Part shown: piece after piece, positions 8,576-18,978 of the stretch
Position numbering within the stretch: position 1 is the first letter of the stretch
Layout of the letters: every line of letters begins with the position of its first letter
Assembly (NCBI RefSeq): GCF_029094525.1
Contig: NZ_CP119107.1
Span: 992,001-1,056,000 of the forward strand
Reading direction: 5' to 3'
Origin: Pullulanibacillus sp. KACC 23026
Lineage (GTDB): Bacteria; Bacillota; Bacilli; Bacillales; Sporolactobacillaceae
DNA: 64,000 nt
The notes under the pieces: model-generated
What the model saw: only the letters and a program-made list of their open reading frames with translations
Told to the model about the DNA's origin: nothing
Databases searched by the model: none
Made by a program: the position numbers and the translations under genes

Positions 8576-9769
8576 ATGATGATCGAGGTATTAAGATTTT
8601 TGGAAAGTATCTTTTTTCAACCGTTAACTTACCTATTCATATTAGGGCTGTTATTATTAGGGCTTCAGCGTGTTCGACGAGAAAGACGTTCGTTCGGCCT
8701 AAAGGTATATGGGACATTCAATGAAGTGTGGTATGCAATAGGGCCATCGCTTTTGATTGGTCTTATTGGGTCAATACTAATGATGGGAATAGGGGTTGCT
8801 CTACCTACTGGAATCGTGATTTTGTTAACCCTATCTTATATTATTACGATGCTTAGCTTGCAGTTTCGATATTTGTCACCTCTGCTCGCAGTTGGTCTAG
8901 CGATGATCCTTACTTATTTTTTTCCATACTTTCATTTGGGAGGTCACAGCGGTTGGCTAGGTTCATGGATCCACGATATCCAATCGAAGTGGCTTTGGGA
9001 TTTAGGAGTCTTTCTTGCTATTGGTGCGTTAATGGAAGGTGTTCTTCTCTATGTATGGGGCTGGCGCCATTCTTCACCAAGACTTATTAATAGTAAACGA
9101 GGGAAATGCGTTGGCGCACATGAAGCGAGTCATATGTGGATATTGCCCTTTCTCTTCCTGCTTCCTGTAAGCGGGCACCTCCAGCGTATGGGCTGGTGGC
9201 CGCTCGCACAAGGGACGTCTTTTTCCATCGTGCTGTTCCCAATTGGTGTCGGCGTTCAACAATTAATTACGTATGCTTTGCCCAAAAAGGCGATTCGACT
9301 TTCAGGATTATGGGTGATAGTAACAGGTGTCATCCTTGCTATTTTGGTTGCAGTCAGTTATTTTTATCTATCAACACCTTTATTGCTCTCGGCTGCTATA
9401 TTTGGCATTTTAAGTCGGCTCGGACTAGTGCTTTGTCATTATTATTTATTGGATAACAGCCCTTTTCACTTTACGGATGTTTCGAATGGATTGCGTGTTG
9501 TCGGGGTTATCCCGGGAACACCGGCAGCAACCATGGACGTTAAGATCGGTGAAGTTATTGTCAGTGTTAATGGAAAAGCTGTCACTTCTGAACAGGAATT
9601 CTATGAAGCCCTTCACCTTAATCTTGCCTATTGTAAAATTGATGTGATTGATGAAGAGGGGGAAATCCGCTTTGTAAAAGGGATGACCCACGAAAATGAT
9701 CTTCACCAAATCGGATTTCTTTTTCTTGAACCATCCAAAAGGACAAAAGCCTTTGATGGACTCGCTTGA
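8576..9769 (+). CDS. minJ: MinJ-like polytopic membrane protein with C-terminal PDZ domain
   Basis: A 397-residue protein with about eight hydrophobic segments over residues 1-290 and a PDZ domain at about 297-370 (GLRVVGVIPGTPAATMDVKI, then GEVIVSVNGKAV). This architecture and the position between ctpB and uvrB match B. subtilis MinJ, which bridges DivIVA and MinD and places division inhibition at cell poles and new septa. The start is the first of two adjacent ATGs, with GGGGGA at a 5-nt distance. A long hairpin terminator follows directly. Assignment as MinJ depends on domain order and neighbours more than on any catalytic motif. Confidence 0.85.
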   Translation: MMIEVLRFLESIFFQPLTYLFILGLLLLGLQRVRRERRSFGLKVYGTFNEVWYAIGPSLLIGLIGSILMMGIGVALPTGIVILLTLSYIITMLSLQFRYLSPLLAVGLAMILTYFFPYFHLGGHSGWLGSWIHDIQSKWLWDLGVFLAIGALMEGVLLYVWGWRHSSPRLINSKRGKCVGAHEASHMWILPFLFLLPVSGHLQRMGWWPLAQGTSFSIVLFPIGVGVQQLITYALPKKAIRLSGLWVIVTGVILAILVAVSYFYLSTPLLLSAAIFGILSRLGLVLCHYYLLDNSPFHFTDVSNGLRVVGVIPGTPAATMDVKIGEVIVSVNGKAVTSEQEFYEALHLNLAYCKIDVIDEEGEIRFVKGMTHENDLHQIGFLFLEPSKRTKAFDGLA

Positions 9770-9787
9770 GAGACTAAATCCTGAAAG

Positions 9788-9826
9788 CAGCTAAAGCTCT
9801 TCCCAGAGTTTTGGCTGTTTTTTTTG
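9788..9826 (+). terminator. Terminator after minJ
   Basis: A 13-bp stem (9788-9800 with 9805-9817, including G-T pairs) with a TCCC loop and TTTTTTTTG tail. Confidence 0.9.
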
Positions 9827-9839
9827 TTAGGGTTAGAGT

Positions 9840-10262
9840 AACAAGGATGCGCTAACCTCCGCGAATCGGGCCAGAATGCTGAAATAACGGACTGACGTTA
9901 CGCCTATTTCGATTGAGCGTAACGAGAATACGCTAACCTCCGCTAAACGGGGCTTGAATGCCGATATAACGGATTGACGTTACGCCTATTTCGATTGAGC
10001 GTAACGAGAATACGCTATCCGCCCGCGAATGGGGCCGGAATGACCAAATAACGGACTGTCGTTACGCCTATTTCGATTGAGCGTAACGAGAATACGCTAA
10101 CCGCCCGCGAATGGGGCCGGAATGCCGAAATAAGGGACTGTCGCTACACCTAATTCTGAAAGGCGTAACGAGAATACGCTAACCTCCGCTAAACAGGGCT
10201 GAAATGCCGAAATAAGGAAATGCCGTTACGCCTATTTCAGTTGAGCGAAACGAGGAAACACT
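9840..10262 (+). repeat. Tandem hairpin repeat array 1 (82-bp period, 5 copies)
   Basis: The core GTTACGCCTATTTCGATTGA followed by GCGTAAC starts at 9897, 9979, 10061, 10143 (degenerate) and 10225, an exact 82-bp spacing. In each unit the GTTACGC and GCGTAAC arms can pair across a 13-nt loop. The intervening sequence runs GAGAATACGCTA, then a CCGC-rich stretch and a GAATGCCGAAATAAGG-like segment. No gene is present. The same unit forms arrays at 27040-28144 and, inverted, 40375-41250. Confidence 0.95.
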
Positions 10263-10309
10263 AATCGTCAATTTCAATAGAGGTGACACATTCACATAAC
10301 AAAAAAACA

Positions 10310-10323
10310 GGAATGTTTGTTCG
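10310..10323 (+). promoter_or_regulatory. LexA (DinR) operator of uvrB
   Basis: GGAATGTTTGTTCG fits the Bacillus SOS box CGAAC-N4-GTTCG with two deviations in the left half. It lies about 30 bp upstream of the uvrB -10 element, consistent with SOS induction of uvrBA, which is known in B. subtilis. Confidence 0.75.
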
Positions 10324-10351
10324 CTTATTTTAGGTGTTTTAAGAGTACCTA

Positions 10352-10360
10352 TGTTATACT
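10352..10360 (+). promoter_or_regulatory. Extended -10 promoter of uvrBA
   Basis: TGTTATACT (TG at 10352, TATACT 10355-10360) forms an extended -10. The LexA box is just upstream. The -35 is weak, as is common for extended -10 promoters. Confidence 0.6.
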
Positions 10361-10480
10361 TATAAAGAAAACTGATAATAAAAACACTTAGCGCATTAAG
10401 TATGACTCATTTACTGAATGAATATCTAAGACCAGGATGCTTAATTATATAGATTCGAGAAATATGGAGGTCATAAAGGA

Positions 10481-12460
10481 ATGGGCTTTGAACTTGTTTC
10501 CAAATATCAACCTCAAGGCGATCAGCCGAAAGCGATTAAGGCTTTAGTGGAGGGCATTAAGGCAGGAACACGGCATCAAACGCTTCTTGGAGCAACAGGT
10601 ACAGGAAAGACGTTTACGATGTCTAATGTGATAAAAGAAATTAATAAACCAACGCTTATTATTGCTCATAATAAGACGCTTGCCGGTCAGCTTTACAGCG
10701 AATTCAAGGAGTTTTTTCCGAATAACGCGGTGGAATATTTTGTAAGCTATTACGACTACTATCAACCAGAAGCTTATATTCCACATACTGATACATTTAT
10801 TGAAAAGGATGCCAGCATCAATGATGAAATTGATAAGCTACGCCACTCAGCTACCAGTTCTCTGTTTGAACGGGATGATGTCATCATTATAGCGAGCGTC
10901 TCCTGCATTTACGGCTTAGGTTCTCCTGAAGAATATGGGGCGCATATGATCTCGATTCGACAAGGGATGGAAAAGGAGCGCGATCAGCTTCTTAGAGATT
11001 TGGTCGATAACCAATATGAACGCAATGACATTAATTTTATACGCGGAAAGTTTCGTGTGCGCGGGGATATTGTTGAGATCTTTCCAGCTTCACGTGATGA
11101 GCATTGTGTGAGAGTGGAGTTTTTTGGAGATGAAGTGGATCGAATTACGGAGATCGATGCTTTGACGGGGGAAATTATTGCCGAGCGTGATCATATTGTG
11201 ATTTTTCCAGCTTCTCACTTCGTAACCGGTGAGGAGAAAATGAAGGTTGCCATTAAGCGAATTGAAGCGGAACTTCAAGACCGTTTAAAGGAGTTAAGAG
11301 ACGAAGGGAAGCTGCTCGAGGCTCAGCGCCTTGAATCGCGGACCAATTACGATCTTGAGATGATGCAGGAGATGGGTTTCTGTTCAGGAATTGAAAATTA
11401 TTCCCGGCATTTGACACTGCGCGAAGCAGGCGCGACACCTTATACGCTGCTGGATTATTTTCCTAAAGATTTCCTAATCATTGTAGATGAATCGCATGTG
11501 ACCATTCCACAAATAAGAGGGATGTATAACGGAGACCAGGCGCGTAAAGGGGTGCTGGTCGAACATGGTTTTCGTCTTCCTTCGGCCAAAGATAATCGAC
11601 CGCTTCGATTTGAGGAATTTGAAGAACACATTTCTCAAATTGTGTATGTCTCAGCCACACCAGGTCCTTATGAAGCCTCCCATTGTCCGACAATGGTTGA
11701 ACAAATCATTCGTCCGACTGGTTTGTTGGATCCGCCAATTGAGGTTCGTCCTATTGAAGGGCAAATTGATGACCTGCTGGGAGAAATTAATCAGCGTGTT
11801 AAGAAAAATGAACGCGTTTTGGTTACCACGCTTACGAAGAAAATGTCTGAGAATCTTACGGATTATCTCGCTGAAATGGGTGTGAAGGTTTCTTATTTAC
11901 ACTCGGAGATCAAAACACTTGAACGAATTGAAATCATTCGCGACTTAAGAATGGGTGTGTTTGATGTTCTCGTTGGGATCAACCTTTTACGTGAAGGATT
12001 AGATATTCCTGAAGTTTCTCTTGTAGCTATTTTGGATGCGGATAAGGAAGGATTTCTCCGATCTGAGCGTTCACTCATTCAAACCATTGGACGTGCCGCT
12101 CGTAATGCTAACGGCCAGGTCATTATGTACGCGGATAAAATCACCCAATCCATGGAGATCGCGATAAAGGAAACGCAGCGCCGTCGTGAGATTCAGGAGG
12201 CTTATAATAAAGAGCACGGGATAACCCCGCAGACCATTGTAAAGGATATCCGGGATGTCATTCGTGCCACACGTGTATCGGAAGCAGAGGTTGAACAGGA
12301 CAAAGCCGTACAAGTGGACTACAGTAAGTTAAAAGGTAAAGAAAAGCAGAAGGTCATTGCTAATCTTGAGCGTGACATGAAAGAGGCGGCTAAAGCACTT
12401 GATTTTGAAAAAGCAGCTGAACTTCGTGATATCTTGTTGGAATTAAAAGCGGAAGGATGA
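10481..12460 (+). CDS. uvrB: Excinuclease ABC subunit B
   Basis: A 659-residue nucleotide excision repair helicase-like protein that loads onto damage with UvrA and then recruits UvrC. Walker A GATGTGKT is at 37-44; the beta-hairpin region [12 protein letters not shown] follows near residue 92; helicase motifs DESH and GRAARN are visible; the C-terminal UVR domain ([20 protein letters not shown]) binds UvrC. The ATG has GGAGGTCATAAAGGA upstream. It ends 5 bp before the uvrA start, so the pair is an operon under the LexA site. Confidence 0.98.
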   Translation: MGFELVSKYQPQGDQPKAIKALVEGIKAGTRHQTLLGATGTGKTFTMSNVIKEINKPTLIIAHNKTLAGQLYSEFKEFFPNNAVEYFVSYYDYYQPEAYIPHTDTFIEKDASINDEIDKLRHSATSSLFERDDVIIIASVSCIYGLGSPEEYGAHMISIRQGMEKERDQLLRDLVDNQYERNDINFIRGKFRVRGDIVEIFPASRDEHCVRVEFFGDEVDRITEIDALTGEIIAERDHIVIFPASHFVTGEEKMKVAIKRIEAELQDRLKELRDEGKLLEAQRLESRTNYDLEMMQEMGFCSGIENYSRHLTLREAGATPYTLLDYFPKDFLIIVDESHVTIPQIRGMYNGDQARKGVLVEHGFRLPSAKDNRPLRFEEFEEHISQIVYVSATPGPYEASHCPTMVEQIIRPTGLLDPPIEVRPIEGQIDDLLGEINQRVKKNERVLVTTLTKKMSENLTDYLAEMGVKVSYLHSEIKTLERIEIIRDLRMGVFDVLVGINLLREGLDIPEVSLVAILDADKEGFLRSERSLIQTIGRAARNANGQVIMYADKITQSMEIAIKETQRRREIQEAYNKEHGITPQTIVKDIRDVIRATRVSEAEVEQDKAVQVDYSKLKGKEKQKVIANLERDMKEAAKALDFEKAAELRDILLELKAEG

Positions 12461-12465
12461 ACGGA

Positions 12466-15330
12466 ATGGCAATAGAAAATATTATTGTCAAAGGGGCAAG
12501 AGAGCACAATCTGAAAAATGTGGATGTGACTATTCCTCGAGACAAATTGGTTGTTTTAACTGGCTTATCCGGTTCGGGAAAATCATCGCTGGCATTTGAT
12601 ACCATCTATGCAGAAGGTCAGCGCCGGTATGTAGAATCCCTCTCCGCTTATGCCCGGCAATTCCTTGGTCAAATGGATAAACCGGATGTGGATGCAATAG
12701 AGGGACTGTCACCTGCGATTTCGATTGATCAAAAAACAACAAGTCGAAATCCCCGGTCAACGGTTGGAACCGTTACAGAGATCTACGATTATTTACGGCT
12801 CCTTTATGCCCGGATCGGTCGCCCAGTCTGTCCAGAGCACGGGATAGAAATCACTTCCCAAACGATTGAACAGATGGTGGACCGGCTCATGGAATTCCCA
12901 GAGCGGACGCGGATGCAAATTCTTGCTCCTGTTGTATCAGGGCGCAAAGGTGAGCATGTGAAGGTGTTTGAACAAATTAAGAAGCAGGGCTATGTACGGG
13001 TTCGTGTAGACGGGGAGCTTCGCGAAGTGAGCGAAGACATCCAACTTGCAAAAAATAAGAAACACTCTATTGAAGTGGTGATTGACCGTATTGTCATGAA
13101 AGACGGAATTCGTTCTCGTTTGGCGGATTCACTTGAAACTGCCTTGAAATTGGGAGAAGGACGGCTTTTAGTGGATGTGGACGGCGAAGAGTTATTGTTC
13201 AGTGAGCACCATGCCTGCCCTTACTGCGGTTTTTCGATTGGTGAGCTTGAGCCGCGGCTTTTCTCTTTTAATAGTCCTTTTGGTGCCTGTCCGTCTTGTG
13301 ATGGTCTAGGCGCTACTTTAGAAGTTGATTTGGATGCCGTCATTCCGGATTGGGACAAAACCTTAAAGGAACATGCGATTGCCGCATGGGAGCCGACCAG
13401 TTCACAGTACTATCCGCAATTGCTTGAGTGTGTCTGCAGGCATTATGGAATTGACATGGATATTCCCGTTAAAAATATTCCAAAAGACCAAATGGACAAA
13501 ATATTAAAGGGAAGCGGTAAGGATAAAATTCTTTTCAGATATGAAAGTGATTTTGGACAAGTTAAGGAGAACTTGATTTATTTTGAAGGGGTTTTGAACA
13601 ACATCAGCCGTCGTTATAAAGAAACTGGTTCTGATTTCATCCGTGAACAGATGGAAACCTATATGACCCCTAAGCCTTGTCCTTCGTGTAAAGGGTATCG
13701 CCTGAAGCCGGAAACACTTGCCGTCTTGATTGGCGGAAAGCATGTCGGCCAAGTGACTGAGATGTCCATACGCGAGGTACGCGATTATTTCAATTCGCTT
13801 CAATTGACAGCTAAAGAAGAGACGATCGGGCGGCTTATTCTACGAGAAATATTAGAGCGCACGGGCTTCTTAGTGAACGTTGGTCTTGATTATTTAACAC
13901 TCAGCAGGGCTGCTGGAACCTTATCAGGGGGGGAAGCCCAGCGAATTCGTTTGGCCACACAGGTAGGGTCTCGATTAATGGGCGTTCTTTATATATTAGA
14001 TGAGCCGTCTATTGGGCTTCATCAGAGGGATAATGATCGATTGATCTCAACCCTTCTCAATATGCGCGACCTTGGGAACACCTTGCTCGTCGTTGAGCAT
14101 GATGAGGACACGATGCTTGCCGCCGATTACATTATTGATATTGGACCAGGAGCGGGTGCTCATGGCGGGACCATAACTGCTCAAGGAACACCTGAAGAAC
14201 TGATGAAGGACCCGAACTCCCTAACTGGTCAGTATCTCTCAGGTGAGCGGTTTATTCCCGTCCCTCTTGAAAGAAGAAAGCCGACAGGGCGTTTTATTGA
14301 GGTTAAAGGAGCTACAGAAAACAATCTGAAAAACGTCAGCGTCAAATTTCCTCTTGGAATCATGACTTGCGTAACAGGGGTATCGGGTTCCGGAAAAAGT
14401 ACATTGGTCAATGGAATTCTTCATAAATCTCTTGCACAGAAGCTGCATGGCAGTAAAGAAAAACCAGGTGCGTTTAAAAGTATTAAGGGGATCGAACAGC
14501 TTGATCGTGTGATTGATATTGACCAATCTCCCATTGGCCGAACGCCTCGGTCCAATCCGGCTACTTACACGGGTGTTTTTGACATGATAAGAGAGGTTTA
14601 TGCTCAAACCAATGAGGCCAAGATGCGCGGCTACAAAAAAGGCCGATTTAGTTTTAATGTAAAGGGCGGGCGCTGTGAAGCTTGCAGCGGCGACGGCATT
14701 ATTAAAATCGAAATGCATTTCCTTCCTGACGTCTATGTCCCTTGTGAGGTCTGTCATGGAAAACGCTATAATCGAGAAACGCTCGAAGTGACTTATAAAG
14801 GGAAGAATATATCGGATGTTCTTGAAATGACTGTGGAAGAAGCCCTTGAATTCTTTGAAAATATTCCACGGATTCGACGGCGCATAGAACCGCTCTTTGA
14901 TGTGGGTCTTGGTTATATGAAACTAGGTCAGCCAGCAACGACATTGTCAGGAGGGGAAGCTCAGCGGGTGAAGCTGGCTTCACAGCTCTATCGTCGGACA
15001 AAAGGAAAGGCCCTTTACATCTTAGATGAGCCAACGACCGGTCTTCATGTAGATGATATCAGCCGACTGCTTGATGTGCTTCAGCGTCTAGTTGAAAACG
15101 ACGATTCGGTCTTGATCATTGAGCATAATTTGGATGTCATTAAAACGGCCGATTATCTGATTGATTTAGGGCCTGAAGGCGGGGATGGGGGAGGAACCAT
15201 CGTCGCTGTCGGTACGCCTGAAGAGATTACGAAAGTCGAGGCCTCCTATACGGGCCGTTATTTAAAACCAATACTTGAGAGAGACCGTAAGCGTATGGAG
15301 GATCGGATCCACCAAAAACAAACGGTGTAA
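12466..15330 (+). CDS. uvrA: Excinuclease ABC subunit A
   Basis: A 954-residue damage-sensing ABC ATPase. It has two nucleotide-binding modules: Walker A GLSGSGKS at 33-40 and GVSGSGKS in the second half, with LSGGEAQRI and LSGGEAQRV signatures. Zinc modules are seen as CPYCGF...CPSCDG and CEACSGDG...CEVCHG. I place the start at ATG 12466 ([10 protein letters not shown]), 9 nt after GGAAGGA, as in most homologues. An ATG at 12457, overlapping the uvrB stop, would add three residues and is the alternative. Confidence 0.98.
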   Translation: MAIENIIVKGAREHNLKNVDVTIPRDKLVVLTGLSGSGKSSLAFDTIYAEGQRRYVESLSAYARQFLGQMDKPDVDAIEGLSPAISIDQKTTSRNPRSTVGTVTEIYDYLRLLYARIGRPVCPEHGIEITSQTIEQMVDRLMEFPERTRMQILAPVVSGRKGEHVKVFEQIKKQGYVRVRVDGELREVSEDIQLAKNKKHSIEVVIDRIVMKDGIRSRLADSLETALKLGEGRLLVDVDGEELLFSEHHACPYCGFSIGELEPRLFSFNSPFGACPSCDGLGATLEVDLDAVIPDWDKTLKEHAIAAWEPTSSQYYPQLLECVCRHYGIDMDIPVKNIPKDQMDKILKGSGKDKILFRYESDFGQVKENLIYFEGVLNNISRRYKETGSDFIREQMETYMTPKPCPSCKGYRLKPETLAVLIGGKHVGQVTEMSIREVRDYFNSLQLTAKEETIGRLILREILERTGFLVNVGLDYLTLSRAAGTLSGGEAQRIRLATQVGSRLMGVLYILDEPSIGLHQRDNDRLISTLLNMRDLGNTLLVVEHDEDTMLAADYIIDIGPGAGAHGGTITAQGTPEELMKDPNSLTGQYLSGERFIPVPLERRKPTGRFIEVKGATENNLKNVSVKFPLGIMTCVTGVSGSGKSTLVNGILHKSLAQKLHGSKEKPGAFKSIKGIEQLDRVIDIDQSPIGRTPRSNPATYTGVFDMIREVYAQTNEAKMRGYKKGRFSFNVKGGRCEACSGDGIIKIEMHFLPDVYVPCEVCHGKRYNRETLEVTYKGKNISDVLEMTVEEALEFFENIPRIRRRIEPLFDVGLGYMKLGQPATTLSGGEAQRVKLASQLYRRTKGKALYILDEPTTGLHVDDISRLLDVLQRLVENDDSVLIIEHNLDVIKTADYLIDLGPEGGDGGGTIVAVGTPEEITKVEASYTGRYLKPILERDRKRMEDRIHQKQTV

Positions 15331-15354
15331 TAAGGCGTTTTTATTGCACGAAAA

Positions 15355-15390
15355 AATTAAGGGGCGTTTTGTATGAGCGCCTTTCTTTTT
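15355..15390 (+). terminator. Probable terminator after uvrA
   Basis: AAGGGGCG and CGCCTTT arms around 15357-15383 with a TTCTTTTTC tail. The stem is short with G-T pairs. Confidence 0.55.
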
Positions 15391-15561
15391 CATGAATAGA
15401 TTTCCTTTTTCTTGATAGGCCGATTTCGTTTCTTTTTCAAATTCGAAACTCTTTTCTTACTCTTTCGTATAAATAATAAGTAGACAATCATAGAATAGTA
15501 TACGGATATATAATCGTGATCGGAATTAAATGCTTTTTGACACTGAAAGGGTGTATGTGAG

Positions 15562-15762
15562 TTGAAACGACTTTACCGTTCCCGTAAGCAAAAAATGGTG
15601 GCGGGCATATGTGGGGGAGTGGCTGACTACTTTAAGGTTGATGTGACATTGATTCGAGTGATTTATGCGGCTCTTTGTTTGTTTAGTTTTTTTGTCCCCT
15701 GTATTCTCCTCTATATCGTTCTGTACTTTATCATTCCAGAAGCTGATGAGTGGGAGTCCTAA
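15562..15762 (+). CDS. PspC-domain small membrane protein (YvlC-like)
   Basis: A 66-residue protein, a stand-alone PspC domain: KRLYRSRKQKMVAGICGGVA is the conserved N-terminal motif, followed by one long hydrophobic segment (about 32-57) and an acidic tail. PspC-type proteins take part in envelope stress responses. The start is TTG with AAAGGGTG about 10 nt upstream. The yvlD-like gene begins one base after its stop, matching the yvlC-yvlD pair of B. subtilis, which there is followed by hprK as it is here. The precise function is unknown. Confidence 0.8.
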   Translation: MKRLYRSRKQKMVAGICGGVADYFKVDVTLIRVIYAALCLFSFFVPCILLYIVLYFIIPEADEWES

Positions 15763-15763
15763 T

Positions 15764-16129
15764 ATGTTGAAGAAATGGTTGATCCATCTCGTTGTCAATA
15801 CGATTGTTTTAATGGTTATTGCTGGATATTTACCTTTGTTTCATTTGTCTGGGGTAACGGCCGCGATTGAGGCAAGTATCATTCTGTCCATTTTGAATCT
15901 CATTGTCCGGCCCATTTTAATTGTGTTAACGCTGCCTGTTACCTTTTTAACGCTCGGCTTATTTTTATTTGTGATTAATGCGATCACCCTTTATATTACA
16001 TCTGGAATAATGGGGGATTCCTTTGTCATTCATAGCTTTGGCGACGCCATTTTAGCAGCGATCATAATGGCAATTCTCAATGCGCTGATTCAGAACTTTA
16101 TTGTCAAGCCCATTCAAAAAACACGCTGA
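15764..16129 (+). CDS. Phage-holin family 4 superfamily membrane protein (YvlD-like)
   Basis: A 121-residue, highly hydrophobic protein with four membrane segments and the block LNLIVRPILIVLTLPVTFLT, typical of the YvlD family. No enzymatic motif is seen. ATG 15764 follows GTGGGAG at a 7-nt spacing and is almost in contact with the PspC-like gene, so the two are co-translated. A perfect-stem terminator follows. A function in envelope stress together with the PspC protein is inferred from B. subtilis gene order. Confidence 0.8.
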   Translation: MLKKWLIHLVVNTIVLMVIAGYLPLFHLSGVTAAIEASIILSILNLIVRPILIVLTLPVTFLTLGLFLFVINAITLYITSGIMGDSFVIHSFGDAILAAIIMAILNALIQNFIVKPIQKTR

Positions 16130-16143
16130 CTACTATTAAAAGG

Positions 16144-16176
16144 AACCACTCATTTTTTTGATGAGTGGTTTTTTGA
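16144..16176 (+). terminator. Terminator after the yvlCD pair
   Basis: AACCACTCAT/ATGAGTGGTT (16144-16153 with 16161-16170), 7-nt loop, TTTTTTG tail. Confidence 0.9.
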
Positions 16177-16249
16177 TTGTGGATATAATTTAAAAATCTC
16201 GACTTGCGGATAACTCACAATTAAAATACCGCTTTAAGGTGCGAAATTG

Positions 16250-16300
16250 ACGTCGCTTTTCGTGGGCACGGCCTCAAGCTTGTCTGTAAGAGTTTGATGG
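16250..16300. repeat. Truncated copy of the GGGCACGGCCTCA dispersed repeat
   Basis: CGCTTTTCGTGGGCACGGCC followed by TCAAGCTTGTC resembles the block at 2541-2600. Only one half is present. The rest of 16177-16448 shows nothing else that I recognise. Confidence 0.4.
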
Positions 16301-16448
16301 CATCGGTCATTCGTTGTAAAAATTGTCTTTCAGAAAAGCTGGTTCTATCTAGCAGAAGCCTTCTATTTTAGTAACTTAGGATTAATGTGAAAGATACGTG
16401 GAAAACTGATAAAATAGAGAGGCTAGAAAGGATAAGAGGAGGATACAT

Positions 16449-17372
16449 ATGGCGAAAGTAATTGTACAAGAACTGATCGACCGTTTTGGTCTTGAGTTAA
16501 TTGAGGGGGGAGAGGGTGTTAACCGCTTAGTGACGACGAGTGATATTTCCCGTCCCGGCCTTGAGATGGCAGGTTTTTTCACCTATTACCCAGCTGAGCG
16601 GATTCAGTTGCTCGGAAAAACAGAATTAACCTTTTTTCATTCACTTCCACCCCGAGAACGGCAGGACCGAATGGAGAAGCTCTGTGCGTTAGAAACGCCA
16701 TGTATCATTGTGTCGCGCAGTTTAGAGGTTCCTGAAGAACTGATTGAGGCAGCCCAAACAGCCGGTGTTCCGGTGTTGAAGACGCGACTTAAAACCACTC
16801 ATTTAAGCAGTTTATTGACGAACTATTTAGAAGGAAGGCTGGCTCCTATGACCTCCGTACATGGTGTTTTAGTGGATGTCTATGGAGTAGGTGTTCTCTT
16901 AACCGGTTCAAGCGGTGTAGGTAAGAGTGAAACGGCTTTGGAATTGGTGAAACGCGGTCATCGCTTGGTGGCAGATGACTCCGTTGAAATTCGTCAAACG
17001 GGTGAAAATGAAGTTGTTGGGAGTGCCCCGGACCTGATCCAGCATTTATTAGAGATTCGAGGTCTTGGAATTATCGATGTGATGACCTTGTTTGGAGCTG
17101 GGGCAGTACGAAGCTACAAGAAAATAACGATTGTTATGCATCTTGAACTTTGGGACTCTAAGAAAATGTATGATCGGTTAGGTTTGGAAGAAGAGACTAT
17201 CCGTATCGTCGACTGTGACATTCCTCAACTGACTATTCCAGTAAGGCCTGGCCGAAACTTGGCGGTTATCGTTGAAGTAGCGGCGATGAACTTCCGATTG
17301 AAGCGAATGGGCGTCAATGCCGCTCAACAATTCTCTGATAAACTGAATGAGGCTCTAAAAATAAAAGACTAA
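16449..17372 (+). CDS. hprK: HPr kinase/phosphorylase
   Basis: A 307-residue bifunctional enzyme that phosphorylates HPr and Crh on Ser46 at high fructose-1,6-bisphosphate and removes the phosphate with inorganic phosphate, the central switch of carbon catabolite control in Firmicutes. Walker A GSSGVGKS is at 153-160, with His138 in SVHGV before it; the C-terminal signature [11 protein letters not shown] follows at about 201-211. ATG 16449 has AGAGGAGGATACAT upstream. Its substrate Crh is encoded at 34968. ppaX follows 37 bp downstream. Confidence 0.97.
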   Translation: MAKVIVQELIDRFGLELIEGGEGVNRLVTTSDISRPGLEMAGFFTYYPAERIQLLGKTELTFFHSLPPRERQDRMEKLCALETPCIIVSRSLEVPEELIEAAQTAGVPVLKTRLKTTHLSSLLTNYLEGRLAPMTSVHGVLVDVYGVGVLLTGSSGVGKSETALELVKRGHRLVADDSVEIRQTGENEVVGSAPDLIQHLLEIRGLGIIDVMTLFGAGAVRSYKKITIVMHLELWDSKKMYDRLGLEEETIRIVDCDIPQLTIPVRPGRNLAVIVEVAAMNFRLKRMGVNAAQQFSDKLNEALKIKD

Positions 17373-17409
17373 TGCTTTTAAAAAATAGGAATAAAGGAGA
17401 CACTTCAGC

Positions 17410-18057
17410 ATGATTAACACCTTGCTTTTTGATTTAGATGGTACGTTGATTAACACGAATGAGTTGATTATTGCCTCATTTTTAGACACATTGAATCGTT
17501 ATTATCCAAACAAGTATGGACGTGAGGATATTATTGAATTTATTGGGGAGCCTCTCGAGGTGAGTTTTAATCGAGTGGACCCTGAACGTGTGGAGGAGAT
17601 GGTCACACAATACCGGAAGCACAATATTGAGCACCATGATGAACTGGTCACGGAGTATCCAAAGGTTAGAGAAACGATTGCTCAATTAGCCAAAGAAGGC
17701 TACCGCTTAGGTATTGTTACGACTAAAAGAAGAGAGACTGTCATTATGGGGCTTGAGTTGACTGGACTACGACCTTATTTTGAAACGATTGTCACAATAG
17801 ACGATGTGACGAATGCTAAGCCTGACCCAGAGCCTGTCCAGCTAGCCCTAAAGCAGCTTAAGAGTAAGCCGGAAGAGGCCTTTATGGTGGGAGACAGTCC
17901 TTCTGACATTGAAGCTGGCCGTCGGGCAGGGACCCAAACAGTGGGCGTCGCCTGGTCCATTAAAGGTGAAGCGATGATTCAAGAGGCGAAACCGGATTAC
18001 ATTCTTCATGAAATGACCGATCTGCTTTCGATATTAAGAGTTGAATCTAAAGCCTAA
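17410..18057 (+). CDS. ppaX: Pyrophosphatase PpaX (HAD family)
   Basis: A 215-residue HAD hydrolase. The catalytic motif FDLDGTL (Asp8 nucleophile, Asp10), motif II TTK and motif [16 protein letters not shown] are all present. In B. subtilis PpaX removes the pyrophosphate produced when HprK dephosphorylates HPr-Ser-P, which explains its place next to hprK. ATG 17410 with AAAGGAGACACTTCAGC upstream. In B. subtilis lgt lies between hprK and ppaX; it is missing here. Confidence 0.93.
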   Translation: MINTLLFDLDGTLINTNELIIASFLDTLNRYYPNKYGREDIIEFIGEPLEVSFNRVDPERVEEMVTQYRKHNIEHHDELVTEYPKVRETIAQLAKEGYRLGIVTTKRRETVIMGLELTGLRPYFETIVTIDDVTNAKPDPEPVQLALKQLKSKPEEAFMVGDSPSDIEAGRRAGTQTVGVAWSIKGEAMIQEAKPDYILHEMTDLLSILRVESKA

Positions 18058-18099
18058 TTTTGAAATCATTGGAAAACCCTTTTGAGGGGCTGATATGTA

Positions 18100-18618
18100 T
18101 TGCGGTGTACGAAGCGCTATCCTGTTACGGGTTCGAACTCCTTATGGCAGATTTATAAAACGGTGTCTTTTTGGAAGGTCATAAAATGTTTTATTGTTAT
18201 ACAAATCGGTCGCTATACGCCGTCGGTTGCTTTAAAAAGACATCTGTACCGCCTCTTCTTACATATGGAAATTGGTGAGAAAACCGCTCTTGCTTTGATG
18301 GTAATGCCTGATTTAATGTTTCCAGAGAAGATTAGAATTGGCCGAAACTCAATCATAGGATATAACACCACCCTTTTAGCTCATGAATATTTAATCCATG
18401 AATACCGGCTTGGCGAGGTAAGCATTGGTGACGAGGTAATGATTGGAGCTAATTGCACGATCTTGCCAGGTGTCGATATTGGTGATGGGGCGGTCGTATG
18501 TGCAGGCACACTTGTTCATCGCGATGTTCCTCCTGGTAGTATGGTGGGAGGAAACCCGATGAAGATCATCTATACAGCCGAAGAGCGAGCCAAAAGAGAA
18601 CAGAGCATCAAGAATTGA
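18100..18618 (+). CDS. yvoF: Acyltransferase of the hexapeptide-repeat family (YvoF-like)
   Basis: A 172-residue left-handed beta-helix acetyltransferase. Hexapeptide repeats run from about residue 75 to 155 (IRIGRNSIIGYNTT, VSIGDEVMIGANCTILPGV, IGDGAVVCAGTLV), with the C-terminal GGNPMKII block. The substrate is unknown. The start is TTG, 10 to 15 nt after GAGGGG; it gives exactly the usual length of YvoF. It lies in the hprK-ppaX transcription unit as in B. subtilis. Confidence 0.88.
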   Translation: MRCTKRYPVTGSNSLWQIYKTVSFWKVIKCFIVIQIGRYTPSVALKRHLYRLFLHMEIGEKTALALMVMPDLMFPEKIRIGRNSIIGYNTTLLAHEYLIHEYRLGEVSIGDEVMIGANCTILPGVDIGDGAVVCAGTLVHRDVPPGSMVGGNPMKIIYTAEERAKREQSIKN

Positions 18619-18650
18619 GATGGGATTATTAAACAAGGAGGGGAGCCGGG

Positions 18651-18860
18651 TTGGATAAAATAGAAAATCATTATCATCACTGCGCCTCCTGCCGTCATTT
18701 TGGTTTTCGAGAGCAAGACGGTAAAAAACAGCCGATGTGTACGCGGCTTGGCTACGATACCTTACCGCATTACCAGTTCAACTGCTGGAACCCAAAACCG
18801 CGAGTGAAGATGGCCATGCAGAAAAAAAGACGCAAAATGCTCCTTAATAGAAAGAAATAA
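18651..18860 (+). CDS. Small Cys/His-rich basic protein, possible zinc-binding
   Basis: A 69-residue protein that I do not recognise by name. HHCASCRHFGF contains a CxxC, followed by Cys at PMCTRLG and FNCWNP, so four Cys could bind one zinc ion. The C-terminus is strongly basic (KPRVKMAMQKKRRKMLLNRK), suggesting contact with nucleic acid. TTG start with AAGGAGGGG 7-8 nt upstream. It ends the hprK-ppaX-yvoF unit and is followed by a terminator. Function unknown. Confidence 0.75.
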   Translation: MDKIENHYHHCASCRHFGFREQDGKKQPMCTRLGYDTLPHYQFNCWNPKPRVKMAMQKKRRKMLLNRKK

Positions 18861-18871
18861 CTGAAACGCGG

Positions 18872-18903
18872 GTGAAACGCGGGGACGGTTCTTGTGTTTC
18901 AAT
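18872..18903 (+). repeat. GAAACGCG/GGGACGGTTC dispersed repeat, copy a
   Basis: GTGAAACGCGGGGACGGTTC then TTGTGTTTCA. The outer TGAAAC and GTTTCA arms pair. Related copies are at 20302-20349, 20373-20414 and 28145-28185. Confidence 0.7.
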
Positions 18904-18918
18904 TTTACAAGCATTTGT

Positions 18919-18972
18919 AGGGGAGAGTTCTCCTTGAATTTTTAAAAAGGAGAACTCTCCCCTCTGTTTTTC
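18919..18972. terminator. Bidirectional terminator between the yvoF unit and the cation exchanger gene
   Basis: A 17-bp perfect stem (18919-18935 with 18947-18963) around a T/A-rich loop. On the plus strand CTGTTTTTCCCCTTTTT follows; on the minus strand a T-run precedes CAAATG. It separates converging genes. Confidence 0.9.
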
Positions 18973-18978
18973 CCCTTT

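Noticed and set aside
9840-10262. CRISPR array
   Set aside because: The 82-bp unit is conserved through its whole length, so there are no unique spacers, and no cas genes are near. The same holds for arrays 2 and 3.
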